From NCBI GenBank assembly GCA_000283635.1, contig HE613569.1:1947501-2011500 (forward strand): DNA of 64,000 bases. Reading direction: 5' to 3'. The first letter of the stretch is position 1. Each line of letters starts with the position of its first letter. The position numbers were made by a program, and so were the translations under genes. Shown here one piece after another: positions 55,891 through 64,000 of the stretch. Under the pieces are notes generated by a model. It worked only from the letters and a program-made list of their open reading frames with translations, did no database searches and was not told the origin of the DNA. The DNA is from Streptococcus macedonicus ACA-DC 198. GTDB lineage: Bacteria > Bacillota > Bacilli > Lactobacillales > Streptococcaceae.

Positions 55891-56283
55891 TTACTCTTGA
55901 AACTTTTTCAAACTAGCAAGGTATAGTGAACCACCAATAATAGCTAAAATTCCACCAACCCAGCCTAAAAATGGGATAATTGCCAAAGCTCCTCCAACAA
56001 TTAGCAATACATTAGGTGCTGAACCAATACGGTCGTCATCTTTATAATATACAGAACCTACAATTCCAAGAACTAAAATAGCAATTTTAACAAATAAAGC
56101 TAAAGTGCTAGCTAGTGTCGTTGAAGTAATTGAAATTGCTGAACCACCATTGTAAGCAGTATCAAGTGTAGTTGCGACATCATTTAATACGCTTGCTGTG
56201 ATAATAAAGACCGCTATTAGCAGAAAAATTCCTCCGACAAGTCCTACAATCCCGTTAATTAAAGCTAATTTTTTTGTTTTCAT
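55891..56283 (-). CDS. Small four-helix membrane protein
   Basis: The 130-residue protein has four hydrophobic segments (about 8-32, 56-78, 90-105, 107-123), similar in layout to DUF4064-type proteins. No charged catalytic residues are visible. It lies 31 bases before the 317-residue surface protein gene in the same direction. Function unknown. Confidence 0.7.
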   Translation of the reverse strand: MKTKKLALINGIVGLVGGIFLLIAVFIITASVLNDVATTLDTAYNGGSAISITSTTLASTLALFVKIAILVLGIVGSVYYKDDDRIGSAPNVLLIVGGALAIIPFLGWVGGILAIIGGSLYLASLKKFQE

Positions 56284-56322
56284 AATCCTACTTCTTTAAG
56301 TTATAAATTACACTATAAAATA

Positions 56323-56781
56323 TTAATCATTATTATCCTTGGTTTCTTGTAATTTTTTCCATTTTAAGAATTCTTGAAATTCTTGATAATCTTCCTCACC
56401 AATAAAGCTTGAATCCTCTACACTTTTAGTAGTTTTATCATCTTCCATTGTTGGGGAAACAAAATCAACAACATTATTCACAATGGAATTTTTAGTCTCT
56501 ATTTTTTTCTTTTTAAATGTTTTTCCAGACTTTATTGCAGCATCAGCATTAATCTTATTGTTAAATACATTACCTAAAATAGCACCTAAACCAACCCATT
56601 TTCCTGCTTTGGTAAGTCCATCGATAATTTGTGCTAAAACAGCTACCATAAGTATCAGAAACATGAGACTATACATCATTGCAAAATCTCCAAATAATAG
56701 TTTGAGAAGTCCTGAAAAAATGATAATAATCGCTAAAATTCCAGAACAACCAAGTAAAGCTTTACCAACATTATTATTCAT
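56323..56781 (-). CDS. Membrane protein with cytoplasmic acidic tail, unknown
   Basis: The 152-residue protein has two or three hydrophobic segments in the first 75 residues (AIIIIFSGLLKLLFG, MMYSLMFLILMVAVLAQII) and then a hydrophilic tail rich in K then D/E (KKKKIETKNS to QEFQEFLKWKK). No named family is recognised. It sits between the lipoprotein and the four-helix membrane protein. Confidence 0.65.
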   Translation of the reverse strand: MNNNVGKALLGCSGILAIIIIFSGLLKLLFGDFAMMYSLMFLILMVAVLAQIIDGLTKAGKWVGLGAILGNVFNNKINADAAIKSGKTFKKKKIETKNSIVNNVVDFVSPTMEDDKTTKSVEDSSFIGEEDYQEFQEFLKWKKLQETKDNND

Positions 56782-56795
56782 TTAGTTCACCATTC

Positions 56796-57290
56796 TTATT
56801 GTAAAGCTATTGCCATTTGATCTGTATATGATTTTAGACTGTCACGATAGTCCTTTAAATACTCTACTATACTTTCTTTTCCAGTAATTCTAGCATTTCC
56901 TAAAGAACCATACGTTTCTTTTTGTGTTTCTACACTAGAAGTTACAGAATCTCTCATTGATTGATAAGATTCGGCATCTCCTAAACCATATTGTGAGACG
57001 ACTGCTTCATAATTTGAAATGTATTCATTTACGATAGCTTCATACATTTTCAAATAATCATTATAGGTCACAATACTTTCAATTGTTGAATCAGACGTAT
57101 CTGTTGGATTAAAATCACTATTAACTGCTTCTGTTGAGCTTGATGAACTAACCACAGTTTCAGTTGAAGAAATTAAATTAGTTGATTCAGTAGTGCTACT
57201 TGTTGAAGTGGTATCTTCCTTAGAAGAACAAGCAGAAAGAAATAAAACAGACAGTGCAGTTATAGCAATTAACGCTAGTTTCTTTCTCAT
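56796..57290 (-). CDS. Lipoprotein of unknown function
   Basis: The 164-residue protein has a lipoprotein signal (MRKKLALIAITALSVLFLSA-C, lipobox LSAC, Cys 21), a Ser/Thr-rich spacer (about 22-65) and a helical acidic domain (NDYLKMYEAIVNEYISNYEA). Anchored outside the membrane. It is the first gene of the cluster, 34 bases after a promoter-like element with three upstream direct repeats. Confidence 0.75.
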   Translation of the reverse strand: MRKKLALIAITALSVLFLSACSSKEDTTSTSSTTESTNLISSTETVVSSSSSTEAVNSDFNPTDTSDSTIESIVTYNDYLKMYEAIVNEYISNYEAVVSQYGLGDAESYQSMRDSVTSSVETQKETYGSLGNARITGKESIVEYLKDYRDSLKSYTDQMAIALQ

Positions 57291-57329
57291 ATTTTCGTAT
57301 CTCCATTTTTCTTAAAATTTTCCACAACC

Positions 57330-57393
57330 ATTATATATATATATAATTTTTGTCAATCGGTTTTAGGGAATTTTTTAAGGAAATTTTAAGGAA
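57330..57393 (-). promoter_or_regulatory. Promoter with three upstream direct repeats
   Basis: TTGACA (57351-57356) and TATAAT (57330-57335), 15 bases apart, lie within a (TA)n run. Upstream on the minus strand are three copies of TTCCTTAAAA/TTCCCTAAAA at 11-12-base spacing (57361-57393), like tandem binding sites of a response regulator. Confidence 0.6.
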
Positions 57394-57404
57394 TTTTTTC
57401 ACGC

Positions 57405-57433
57405 AAAAAAAGCTCCCTTACGGAAGCTTTTTT
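57405..57433 (-). terminator. pgi terminator
   Basis: The stem AAAAAAGCTTCC/GGxAGCTTTTTT, with a short loop and T run, after pgi. Confidence 0.88.
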
Positions 57434-57450
57434 ATCTGTGTATTGATGAA

Positions 57451-58800
57451 TTAAAGACGTGCGTTCAATTCTGCTGACAAGTCTTCAAATCCTGGTTTTC
57501 CAAGAAGAGCAAACATATTTTTCTTGTATGCTTCTACACCTGGTTGGTTAAATGGATTAACAGCGTTAAGGTAACCTGAAAGACCAATTGCCAACTCGAA
57601 GAAGTAGATTGTGTAACCAAGAGTGAATTCATCTTGTTGAGGAAGTGTCAAGAACATGTTAGGAACACCACCATCAGTGTGAGCAAGAAGAACACCATCA
57701 GTTGCTTTTTTGTTTACAAAATCAACATCTTTGCCTTGAAGGTATCCAAGACCATCAAGGTCTTCTGACAATTCAGGGATAACAACGTTTTTACGTGGTT
57801 TGTCAATACGAACAACTGTTTCGAAGATGTTACGGTAACCTTCTTGGATGAATTGACCAAGTGAGTGAAGGTCAGTTGAGAAGTTAGCAGATGTTGGGTA
57901 GATACCTTTTTGGTGTTTACCTTCTGATTCACCAGCTAATTGTTTCCACCATTCACCAAAATATTGAAGTGATGGTTCGTAGTTAGCCAAAATTTCAGTG
58001 ATGTAGCCTTTACGGTAAAGAACGTTACGAATAGCAGCGTATTGGTAAGCGATGTTTTCTGAGATTTCAGCAGAAGTCAATTCTTTACGAGCAGCGTTAG
58101 CACCAGTCATAAGAGCTTCGATGTCGATACCAGCGGCAGCGATTGGAAGAAGACCTACGGCAGTCAATACTGAGAAACGTCCACCAACGTTATCTGGAAC
58201 AACAAATGTTTCCCAATCATTAGCAACAGCTTCAACTTTAACAGCACCTTTAGCTTTATCAGTTGTAGCGTAGATACGTTTGTTAGCTTCATCTTGACCG
58301 TATTTTTCAATCAAAAGTTCTTTGAATACACGGAAAGCGATAGCTGGTTCAGTTGTTGTACCAGATTTAGAGATAACGTTTACTGAGAAATCTTTATCTT
58401 TAACGTATTCAATAAGGTCTGCAAGATAAGTTGAAGAAATTGAGTTACCAGCGTAAAGAATTTGTGGACCTTTACGGTCTGCAGATGCTTGAAGGTTATA
58501 GAAGTGGTTGCTCAAGAAGTCGATAACCGCACGAGCTCCAAGGTAGGAACCACCGATACCGATAACAACAAGAACTTCGCTGTCTGATTGGATTTTAGTA
58601 GCAGCTTTTTGGATACGCGCAAATTCTTCTTTGTCGTAGTTTTCAGGAAGGTCTAACCAACCAAGGAAGTCAGAACCTGGACCTGTACCTTTGCGCAAAT
58701 ATTCATCAGCAGCGTTGACTTGTGGTTGCATGAAGTCGATTTCTTCTTGTTCGACGAATTGACCCAAAAGTTTTGAATAATCAAATTTAATATGTGTCAT
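57451..58800 (-). CDS. pgi: Glucose-6-phosphate isomerase
   Basis: The 449-residue glycolytic enzyme interconverts glucose-6-P and fructose-6-P. Start [18 protein letters not shown] at 58800 has GAGGAG upstream; an in-frame start at 58815 is less likely. Motifs: [18 protein letters not shown], the signature region [17 protein letters not shown], and the C-terminal [18 protein letters not shown] with the catalytic Lys. Codon use is that of a highly expressed gene. Confidence 0.96.
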   Translation of the reverse strand: MTHIKFDYSKLLGQFVEQEEIDFMQPQVNAADEYLRKGTGPGSDFLGWLDLPENYDKEEFARIQKAATKIQSDSEVLVVIGIGGSYLGARAVIDFLSNHFYNLQASADRKGPQILYAGNSISSTYLADLIEYVKDKDFSVNVISKSGTTTEPAIAFRVFKELLIEKYGQDEANKRIYATTDKAKGAVKVEAVANDWETFVVPDNVGGRFSVLTAVGLLPIAAAGIDIEALMTGANAARKELTSAEISENIAYQYAAIRNVLYRKGYITEILANYEPSLQYFGEWWKQLAGESEGKHQKGIYPTSANFSTDLHSLGQFIQEGYRNIFETVVRIDKPRKNVVIPELSEDLDGLGYLQGKDVDFVNKKATDGVLLAHTDGGVPNMFLTLPQQDEFTLGYTIYFFELAIGLSGYLNAVNPFNQPGVEAYKKNMFALLGKPGFEDLSAELNARL

Positions 58801-58834
58801 TACAATACTCCTCAAAAAATTAAATTTCTCCTCT

Positions 58835-58863
58835 ATATTACTCTTTTATGCATGATTTTTCAA
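58835..58863 (-). promoter_or_regulatory. pgi promoter
   Basis: TTGAAA (58858-58863) and TAATAT (58835-58840) 17 bases apart on the minus strand, about 35 bases before the pgi ATG. Confidence 0.65.
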
Positions 58864-59125
58864 TGATTTTTACTAAATTATCTCATTTAAATAAAGCGTT
58901 TACCAAGTTGCTGAAAACTTTCATGAAACAACCATTTTGTGATGAAAATTTCACAGATTTTTACAGTTATAGCCACGTCACAACACAGATGACACTTGAT
59001 TTGTCTAAGCGATTAAACATGATTAAAATATTTTAAGTTATACCCTTATTTCGCCCCTTTTAGTCTCTTAAATAAAAAATAATCCTCTGAAACGATTGAT
59101 TTCAAAAGGGGATAGTTTTATATAC
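58864..59125. other. Gene-free spacer between pgi and SRP RNA
   Basis: A/T-rich. A loose inverted repeat CCCCTTTT (59054-59061) and AAAAGGGG (59104-59111) is the only structure seen; no convincing ORF. Confidence 0.4.
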
Positions 59126-59126
59126 A

Positions 59127-59206
59127 AAAAGAGCACACACCTACAATCGCTTAGGGCTGCTGGATTCCTCCCCTGACCCACTTCACGCGCAGATGTTGCT
59201 CCAAAG
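59127..59206 (-). ncRNA. ffs: Signal recognition particle RNA (small bacterial type)
   Basis: On the minus strand the conserved apical core GGTCAGGGGAGGAATCCAGC (Ffh-binding internal loops) is followed by AGCCCTAAGC; the 5' and 3' arms pair (GGAGCAACA... with ...GTGTGTGCTC), ending in a T run. About 80 nt. It acts with Ffh in co-translational targeting. A promoter with TTGCAT (59233-59238) and extended -10 TGATATAAT precedes it. tadA lies directly upstream. Confidence 0.93.
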
Positions 59207-59238
59207 AATATTATATCATAATTTCTAGATTATGCAAA

Positions 59239-59745
59239 CTAGGACTGTTCTTTAGTAACTTGTTTGGCTGCTTTTTTCTTTTCACGGTTTTTACGGAAAA
59301 AATCTTGCATGATAGCTGCACATTCAGTCTCTAAAATCCCAGTCTCCACTCCCACTCGATGATTGAGACGAACGTCCGTCAGAACATCATAAAGACTGCC
59401 TGCACCGCCAAATTTTTGATTGGCAGCCCCATAAATCACTTGCGGAATGCGGGCAAGCCCAATAGCTCCGCTACACATCACGCAAGGCTCAATGGTCACA
59501 AATAGGGTGCTATCTAGCAAACGCCAACTACCTTCGTTTTCATTGGCATCATCAATCGCCATGATTTCAGCATGCAAAATGGCTTTCTGACGTTCTTCAC
59601 GCGCATTGTGTCCACGTCCAATGATGTCACCGTTTTTCACGATAACACAGCCAATTGGGATTTCCTCTTTTGCTAGCGACTTTTGCGCTTCCTTGAGCGC
59701 TTCTCGCATGAAATATTCCTTTTCTTCTTGTGTAAATTCAGCCAT
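59239..59745 (-). CDS. tadA: tRNA-specific adenosine-34 deaminase
   Basis: The 168-residue enzyme makes inosine at the wobble position of tRNA-Arg(ACG). The zinc-dependent deaminase motif HAEIMAIDDA and PCVMCSGAIGLARI are visible. The C-terminal tail is basic. Its ATG shares a base with the stop of the MBL hydrolase gene (TAATG), so the two are co-translated. Confidence 0.95.
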   Translation of the reverse strand: MAEFTQEEKEYFMREALKEAQKSLAKEEIPIGCVIVKNGDIIGRGHNAREERQKAILHAEIMAIDDANENEGSWRLLDSTLFVTIEPCVMCSGAIGLARIPQVIYGAANQKFGGAGSLYDVLTDVRLNHRVGVETGILETECAAIMQDFFRKNREKKKAAKQVTKEQS

Positions 59746-60521
59746 TATAGCTCACCAAGTTGCCATGATTTGTGTGGCTCAGCTAAATCAACAGGAACAC
59801 CGTCAGCATAATTTTCTGCTTCTTTTTTAAGCACTTGAAGGTGATTTTCGGCATCAATACCTTGTGGTGGAACTGGTGGCGTATGCGTCAAGACAAGGTA
59901 TGTCACACCTGCAGCCTTGGCAATTTGCCCTGCTTCTTTGGTTGTCAAATGCGCTGGATGATTTTCATTCCCCGCATAAAGGTAAACATCTGCCAAAAAG
60001 AGGTCAGCGCCTGCAGCAAATTTATCCAAGCCTTCAAAATAGCCTGTATCACCAGTGAAAACAAGTGTTTGTCCCGTTGCACGTTCGACAATACGAAAGG
60101 CGTAGCAAGGAACAGGATGAACGGTTTTGATAAAGGTAATGTCGAATGGGCCGATCTTCTCAACACCGTTGACATCATAGGCTTTCCCTTGAGAAACGCC
60201 GTCCAAAGTCAGTTTAGTAAATTCTTGTTCATCTTCGGTATGTCCGTAGATTGGCAAAATTTTAGGCTCCCAGAGATGTTTGGGATATAGTTGGAAATAA
60301 TGGCGTAGCACGCCTAAATCAGCAACATGGTCAGGATGATAATGTGAAATAATCACCGCATCCAAGTCAAGTGGGCTGATTTCTTTTTCTAGTTCTGTGA
60401 CAGCACGGCTTCCGCAATCCATAAGCAATTGAAAACCGTCCTCACTCGTAACGAGATAAGAGGTCGTGCCGCCGTCTTTATATGGGTAAGCTCCCCAGCA
60501 ACCAAGTGTTGTGATTTTCAT
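59745..60521 (-). CDS. MBL-fold metallo-hydrolase
   Basis: This 258-residue metallo-beta-lactamase fold protein belongs to the RNase Z/YhfI-like group. Metal ligands: SHYHPDHVADL (HxHxDH), VHPVPCYAF, TGDTGYFEG and late LTHTPP. The substrate is not known (possible phosphodiesterase). It is upstream of tadA in an overlapping pair. Confidence 0.9.
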   Translation of the reverse strand: MKITTLGCWGAYPYKDGGTTSYLVTSEDGFQLLMDCGSRAVTELEKEISPLDLDAVIISHYHPDHVADLGVLRHYFQLYPKHLWEPKILPIYGHTEDEQEFTKLTLDGVSQGKAYDVNGVEKIGPFDITFIKTVHPVPCYAFRIVERATGQTLVFTGDTGYFEGLDKFAAGADLFLADVYLYAGNENHPAHLTTKEAGQIAKAAGVTYLVLTHTPPVPPQGIDAENHLQVLKKEAENYADGVPVDLAEPHKSWQLGEL

Positions 60522-60580
60522 CGTAGAATCCTCCTCTAGTAATGCTTACTCACATTATAACATTTTTTGAAAACTATCTC

Positions 60581-61111
60581 TTACGAAACCATCAGTCTAT
60601 CTTTAAATTTATAGGCTACAACACTAGCAATAATTGCCTTAATCGTATCTCCTGGGATAAATACAAGATTTGATAAAAGAGAAGTCAACAAAGGTGTGTG
60701 TATATAAACAGATAGATAAATTGCTCCCATCACATCAACAAATAAAACACCGCCTAGTAAAATTGCAATTAAATTATTAATAAAAGATGATGTCTTAAAA
60801 ATTTTCAAAATCACATTGATTAGAATTGGCACAAAAAACCAAGCAACCACATAACCAGCTGTTGGTCCAGCAAAAACAGCAAACAAAGTGCTACCAGAAA
60901 ATACTGGAATAAACATTCCTAAGAGAAAAAATAAAAGAATTGATAAACACCCTTTCTTCCAACCTAAGAGCACACCTGCCAACATAATTCCCAAATTTTG
61001 CAAAACAATTGGAACAGGGATAAAACCCATTGGAATGGCTGGAATAAAACCTAAGATGATAAGAATAGTTGCCATCATCGCAATATAAAGTAAATCTCTC
61101 AAATTTTTCAT
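60581..61111 (-). CDS. bioY: Biotin transporter BioY (ECF S component)
   Basis: The 176-residue membrane protein has six hydrophobic segments. Typical BioY stretches: FIPVPIVLQNLGIMLAG, FAGPTAGYVVAWF and FIPGDTIKAIIASVVAYK. It binds biotin and works with the ECF energising module encoded elsewhere. It is four bases after a small CHY zinc-finger gene, and the operon has a BirA-like site over its promoter. Confidence 0.93.
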   Translation of the reverse strand: MKNLRDLLYIAMMATILIILGFIPAIPMGFIPVPIVLQNLGIMLAGVLLGWKKGCLSILLFFLLGMFIPVFSGSTLFAVFAGPTAGYVVAWFFVPILINVILKIFKTSSFINNLIAILLGGVLFVDVMGAIYLSVYIHTPLLTSLLSNLVFIPGDTIKAIIASVVAYKFKDRLMVS

Positions 61112-61114
61112 AAA

Positions 61115-61417
61115 CTACTCCTTAAAATAAATACTTTCATGTAACCGACAGTTTGGATTAAAGGCGTGATGACAATACGGACAAGCCCTTTTTTTGTATT
61201 CAGCAAAAGTCAAAAAATGATAACAACTGCCACAAAGAACAGGTGAGGCAGCTTTTACCGAAACTGATTCAAAAGGGTGATTTCGTAGCTGATTATGACA
61301 CTGATAACAAGCAAAATAGTCTTGGCACTTACCACACTTGAGAGCAACAACATCTCGTTTTGTATGATAATGTTTGCATCTTCTTTTACTATCAAGATTA
61401 ATTCCATAAATTATCAT
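61115..61417 (-). CDS. CHY zinc finger protein
   Basis: The 100-residue protein is rich in Cys/His pairs: RCKHYHTKRDVVALKCGKC, ACYQCH, VLCGSCYHF and CPYCHHAFNPNC, fitting a CHY-type zinc ribbon domain. Start MIIYGINLDSKRRC at 61417 is nine bases after AGGAGG; alternatives at 61423 and 61426 lie too close to the SD. Co-transcribed with bioY; its role in biotin uptake, if any, is unknown. Confidence 0.85.
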   Translation of the reverse strand: MIIYGINLDSKRRCKHYHTKRDVVALKCGKCQDYFACYQCHNQLRNHPFESVSVKAASPVLCGSCYHFLTFAEYKKRACPYCHHAFNPNCRLHESIYFKE

Positions 61418-61437
61418 AATCATCAACCTCCTAACAA

Positions 61438-61490
61438 AGTTTACTACTTTATTTATTTTTAGTCAACTAGTTTATTTTTATTGGTTGACT
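61438..61490 (-). promoter_or_regulatory. Promoter with BirA-like operator for the bioY operon
   Basis: TTGACT (61461-61466) and TAAACT (61438-61443) 17 bases apart. The -35 is one arm of the palindrome AGTCAAC-N16-GTTGACT (61461-61490), similar in form to the BirA boxes that control biotin uptake genes. Repression by biotin is inferred. Confidence 0.6.
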
Positions 61491-61520
61491 CTTTTTGGAA
61501 TCTTCTCACTGATAAAGCGC

Positions 61521-61551
61521 AAAAAGTCTGGAGCAGCTTTGCCCCAGACTT
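61521..61551 (-). terminator. tgt terminator
   Basis: The stem AAGTCTGG/CCAGACTT, with additional GC pairs and TTTTT on the minus strand, eight bases after the tgt stop. Confidence 0.88.
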
Positions 61552-61560
61552 GGTATGATA

Positions 61561-62973
<1,413 letters not shown>

Positions 62974-63732
62974 ATGAAAGCTTCAGAAACACGTCGAAAA
63001 GCTAGAGAATTTCTTAAAACACTCTCTGGTAAGTATCAACTGTTTATTGTTCCTATTGTGTTAGCGATTCTTACCGTTTCAATTTCTTATCATCAAGCGA
63101 TTTTTACAACAAGCAACGGTATTGAATTTAGCATTACAGAATCAGTTCCAAGTATCATTGGAATTCTATCTACACTATTTCTTGCGTCAGCAAGTTATGC
63201 TGTACTTGATGTGATTCGCCTCAAACGCGACCACGTCGAAGTAGGGGACAACATGATTGTCTTTTCAAACGAATTATTTGGGAAATACGTTTTGACAGCT
63301 CTTTTGAAATGGCTATTTATCTTCCTCTGGTCATTGATTGCTGGTGTTGGAATGTTCATTTTCGTTATCGGAGTTACTTATGCAGCTGTGGATGATTCTG
63401 CTGCGGGCTGGGGCATTGTGATTATTGGTTTGATTGCGATGATTGCAGGATTTGTACTTGCTATTATGAAAAACTATTCATACAGCATGACAACCTACAT
63501 CCTTTATGATGATGTCCAAAACGGCACTTATGAAGGTCCTCGTAGCATTATTGATAAGAGTACAAAACTAATGAAAGGAAACAGATGGCGTTTCTTCTGC
63601 CTACAATTTAGCTTCATTGGTTGGCATATTTTAACAGCATTCACTTATGGTTTACTTTACTTCTACACACTACCATATACCACAACTGCTATCCTCTTCT
63701 TCTACGAAGATTTACTAGAAAATGCTGAATAA
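62974..63732 (+). CDS. DUF975 family integral membrane protein
   Basis: The 252-residue protein has five or six membrane segments. Its N-terminus KASETRRKAREFLKTLSGKY and the motif NYSYSMTTYILYDDVQNGT are typical of DUF975 proteins, plus MKGNRWRFFCLQFSFIGWHIL. The function of the family is unknown. Perfect SD AAAGGAGGT. It is transcribed alone and has its own terminator. Confidence 0.9.
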   Translation: MKASETRRKAREFLKTLSGKYQLFIVPIVLAILTVSISYHQAIFTTSNGIEFSITESVPSIIGILSTLFLASASYAVLDVIRLKRDHVEVGDNMIVFSNELFGKYVLTALLKWLFIFLWSLIAGVGMFIFVIGVTYAAVDDSAAGWGIVIIGLIAMIAGFVLAIMKNYSYSMTTYILYDDVQNGTYEGPRSIIDKSTKLMKGNRWRFFCLQFSFIGWHILTAFTYGLLYFYTLPYTTTAILFFYEDLLENAE

Positions 63733-63738
63733 TATAAC

Positions 63739-63768
63739 AAATCACCCTAGCCTCGCTAAGGTGATTTT
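63739..63768 (+). terminator. Terminator of the DUF975 gene
   Basis: The stem AAATCACC/GGTGATTT, loop of 13 bases, followed by TTTTT. Confidence 0.85.
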
Positions 63769-63807
63769 TTTATGTTCAGGTTTATGACCAAAGTCCAACT
63801 TGAACTT

Positions 63808-64000
63808 TTACTTATCCTCGTAATAGATCATAAAAGATTTGCCTGTTGCTTTTAGTTTTTCTTGGCATTTTGGGCAAATACCATAAGCTGTCAGTTGAAT
63901 TTTTGTGATTTGATAACCTGTTTGTTCATAAGCTTCTTTACCAATATCAATGGCATCAACATCCATAAAATCAGCAATTTCACCACAGTTCTTACAAACA
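63808..64000 (-). CDS. perR: Fur-family (PerR-like) regulator, C-terminal part
   Basis: Only the last 63 residues are in view: VCKNCGEIADFMDVD and YGICPKCQEK form the structural zinc site (CxxC twice), with a helical stretch between. This is the dimerisation domain of PerR/Fur repressors, which control peroxide response and metal genes in streptococci. Assignment to PerR rather than Fur or Zur rests on the order CxxC-x(36)-CxxC and general resemblance. Confidence 0.75.
   Translation of the reverse strand, partial: VCKNCGEIADFMDVDAIDIGKEAYEQTGYQITKIQLTAYGICPKCQEKLKATGKSFMIYYEDK

Noticed and set aside
58848..59036. 62-residue plus-strand ORF upstream of pgi
   Set aside because: No SD, starts inside the pgi promoter on the other strand, composition not protein-like.
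59835..60290. 151-residue plus-strand ORF over the MBL hydrolase gene
   Set aside because: Antisense frame of a well-supported enzyme gene; Cys/Trp-rich nonsense composition.

Overview
The window comes from a low-GC Gram-positive coccus, almost certainly a Streptococcus. The chromosomal gene order (argG-argH-rnpA-yidC-khpB; dut-phosphatase-radA-carbonic anhydrase; gpsA-galU; ffs next to tadA; tgt) and the protein sequences are streptococcal. The acetylase lysine pathway plus antigen I/II-like and Bsp-repeat surface proteins would suit the S. bovis/S. equinus complex, but the species is inference.

Bases 1 to about 29,200 are one arm of an integrative and conjugative element, transcribed leftwards. 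From right to left it carries a RepA_N-type replication initiator (apparently split by a frameshift next to three 22-bp-spaced iterons), a small regulator-like ORF, three secreted or LPXTG-anchored surface proteins (small S/T/P-rich protein, antigen I/II-like adhesin, Bsp-repeat/C39 protein), a complete Gram-positive type IV secretion module (pilin-like protein, VirB6-like, PrgI, VirB4 ATPase, membrane-anchored peptidoglycan hydrolase, two VirB8-like proteins, SSB, PcfB, VirD4-like coupling protein), topoisomerase III, and a giant Toprim/ArdC-like/metallopeptidase protein that runs off the left edge. No relaxase or integrase is in view; they should lie further left. Intrinsic-terminator-like hairpins separate many of these genes.

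Bases 29,287-40,500 are mostly housekeeping: a LytTR-regulated ABC transporter operon, khpB/yidC/rnpA, argH and argG separated by about 450 bases of highly structured non-coding sequence, an MFS transporter and gltX. At 40,536-43,696 a LURP-one-like gene is split by a 2,658-bp insert carrying an IS6-family element, a CorA-like transporter and a membrane protein with an L7/L12-like tail. Identical 8-bp repeats flank the whole insert, and removing it with one repeat restores the gene in frame.

Bases 43,800-64,000 hold carbonic anhydrase, radA, a frameshifted phosphatase, dut, a decayed MFS gene, queH, gpsA, galU, a rhomboid protease, fthC, a cia-dependent small RNA with a textbook CiaR site, the lysine genes (deacetylase and dapH), a four-gene cluster of unknown envelope proteins, pgi, SRP RNA, tadA, an MBL hydrolase, bioY with a probable BirA operator, tgt, a DUF975 protein and the 3' end of a perR-like gene.

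Several conserved genes (repA, radA, the phosphatase, a small ICE gene) are broken by single-base differences in or beside homopolymers. This could mean sequence error, recoding or real decay and should be checked before the breaks are taken as biology.
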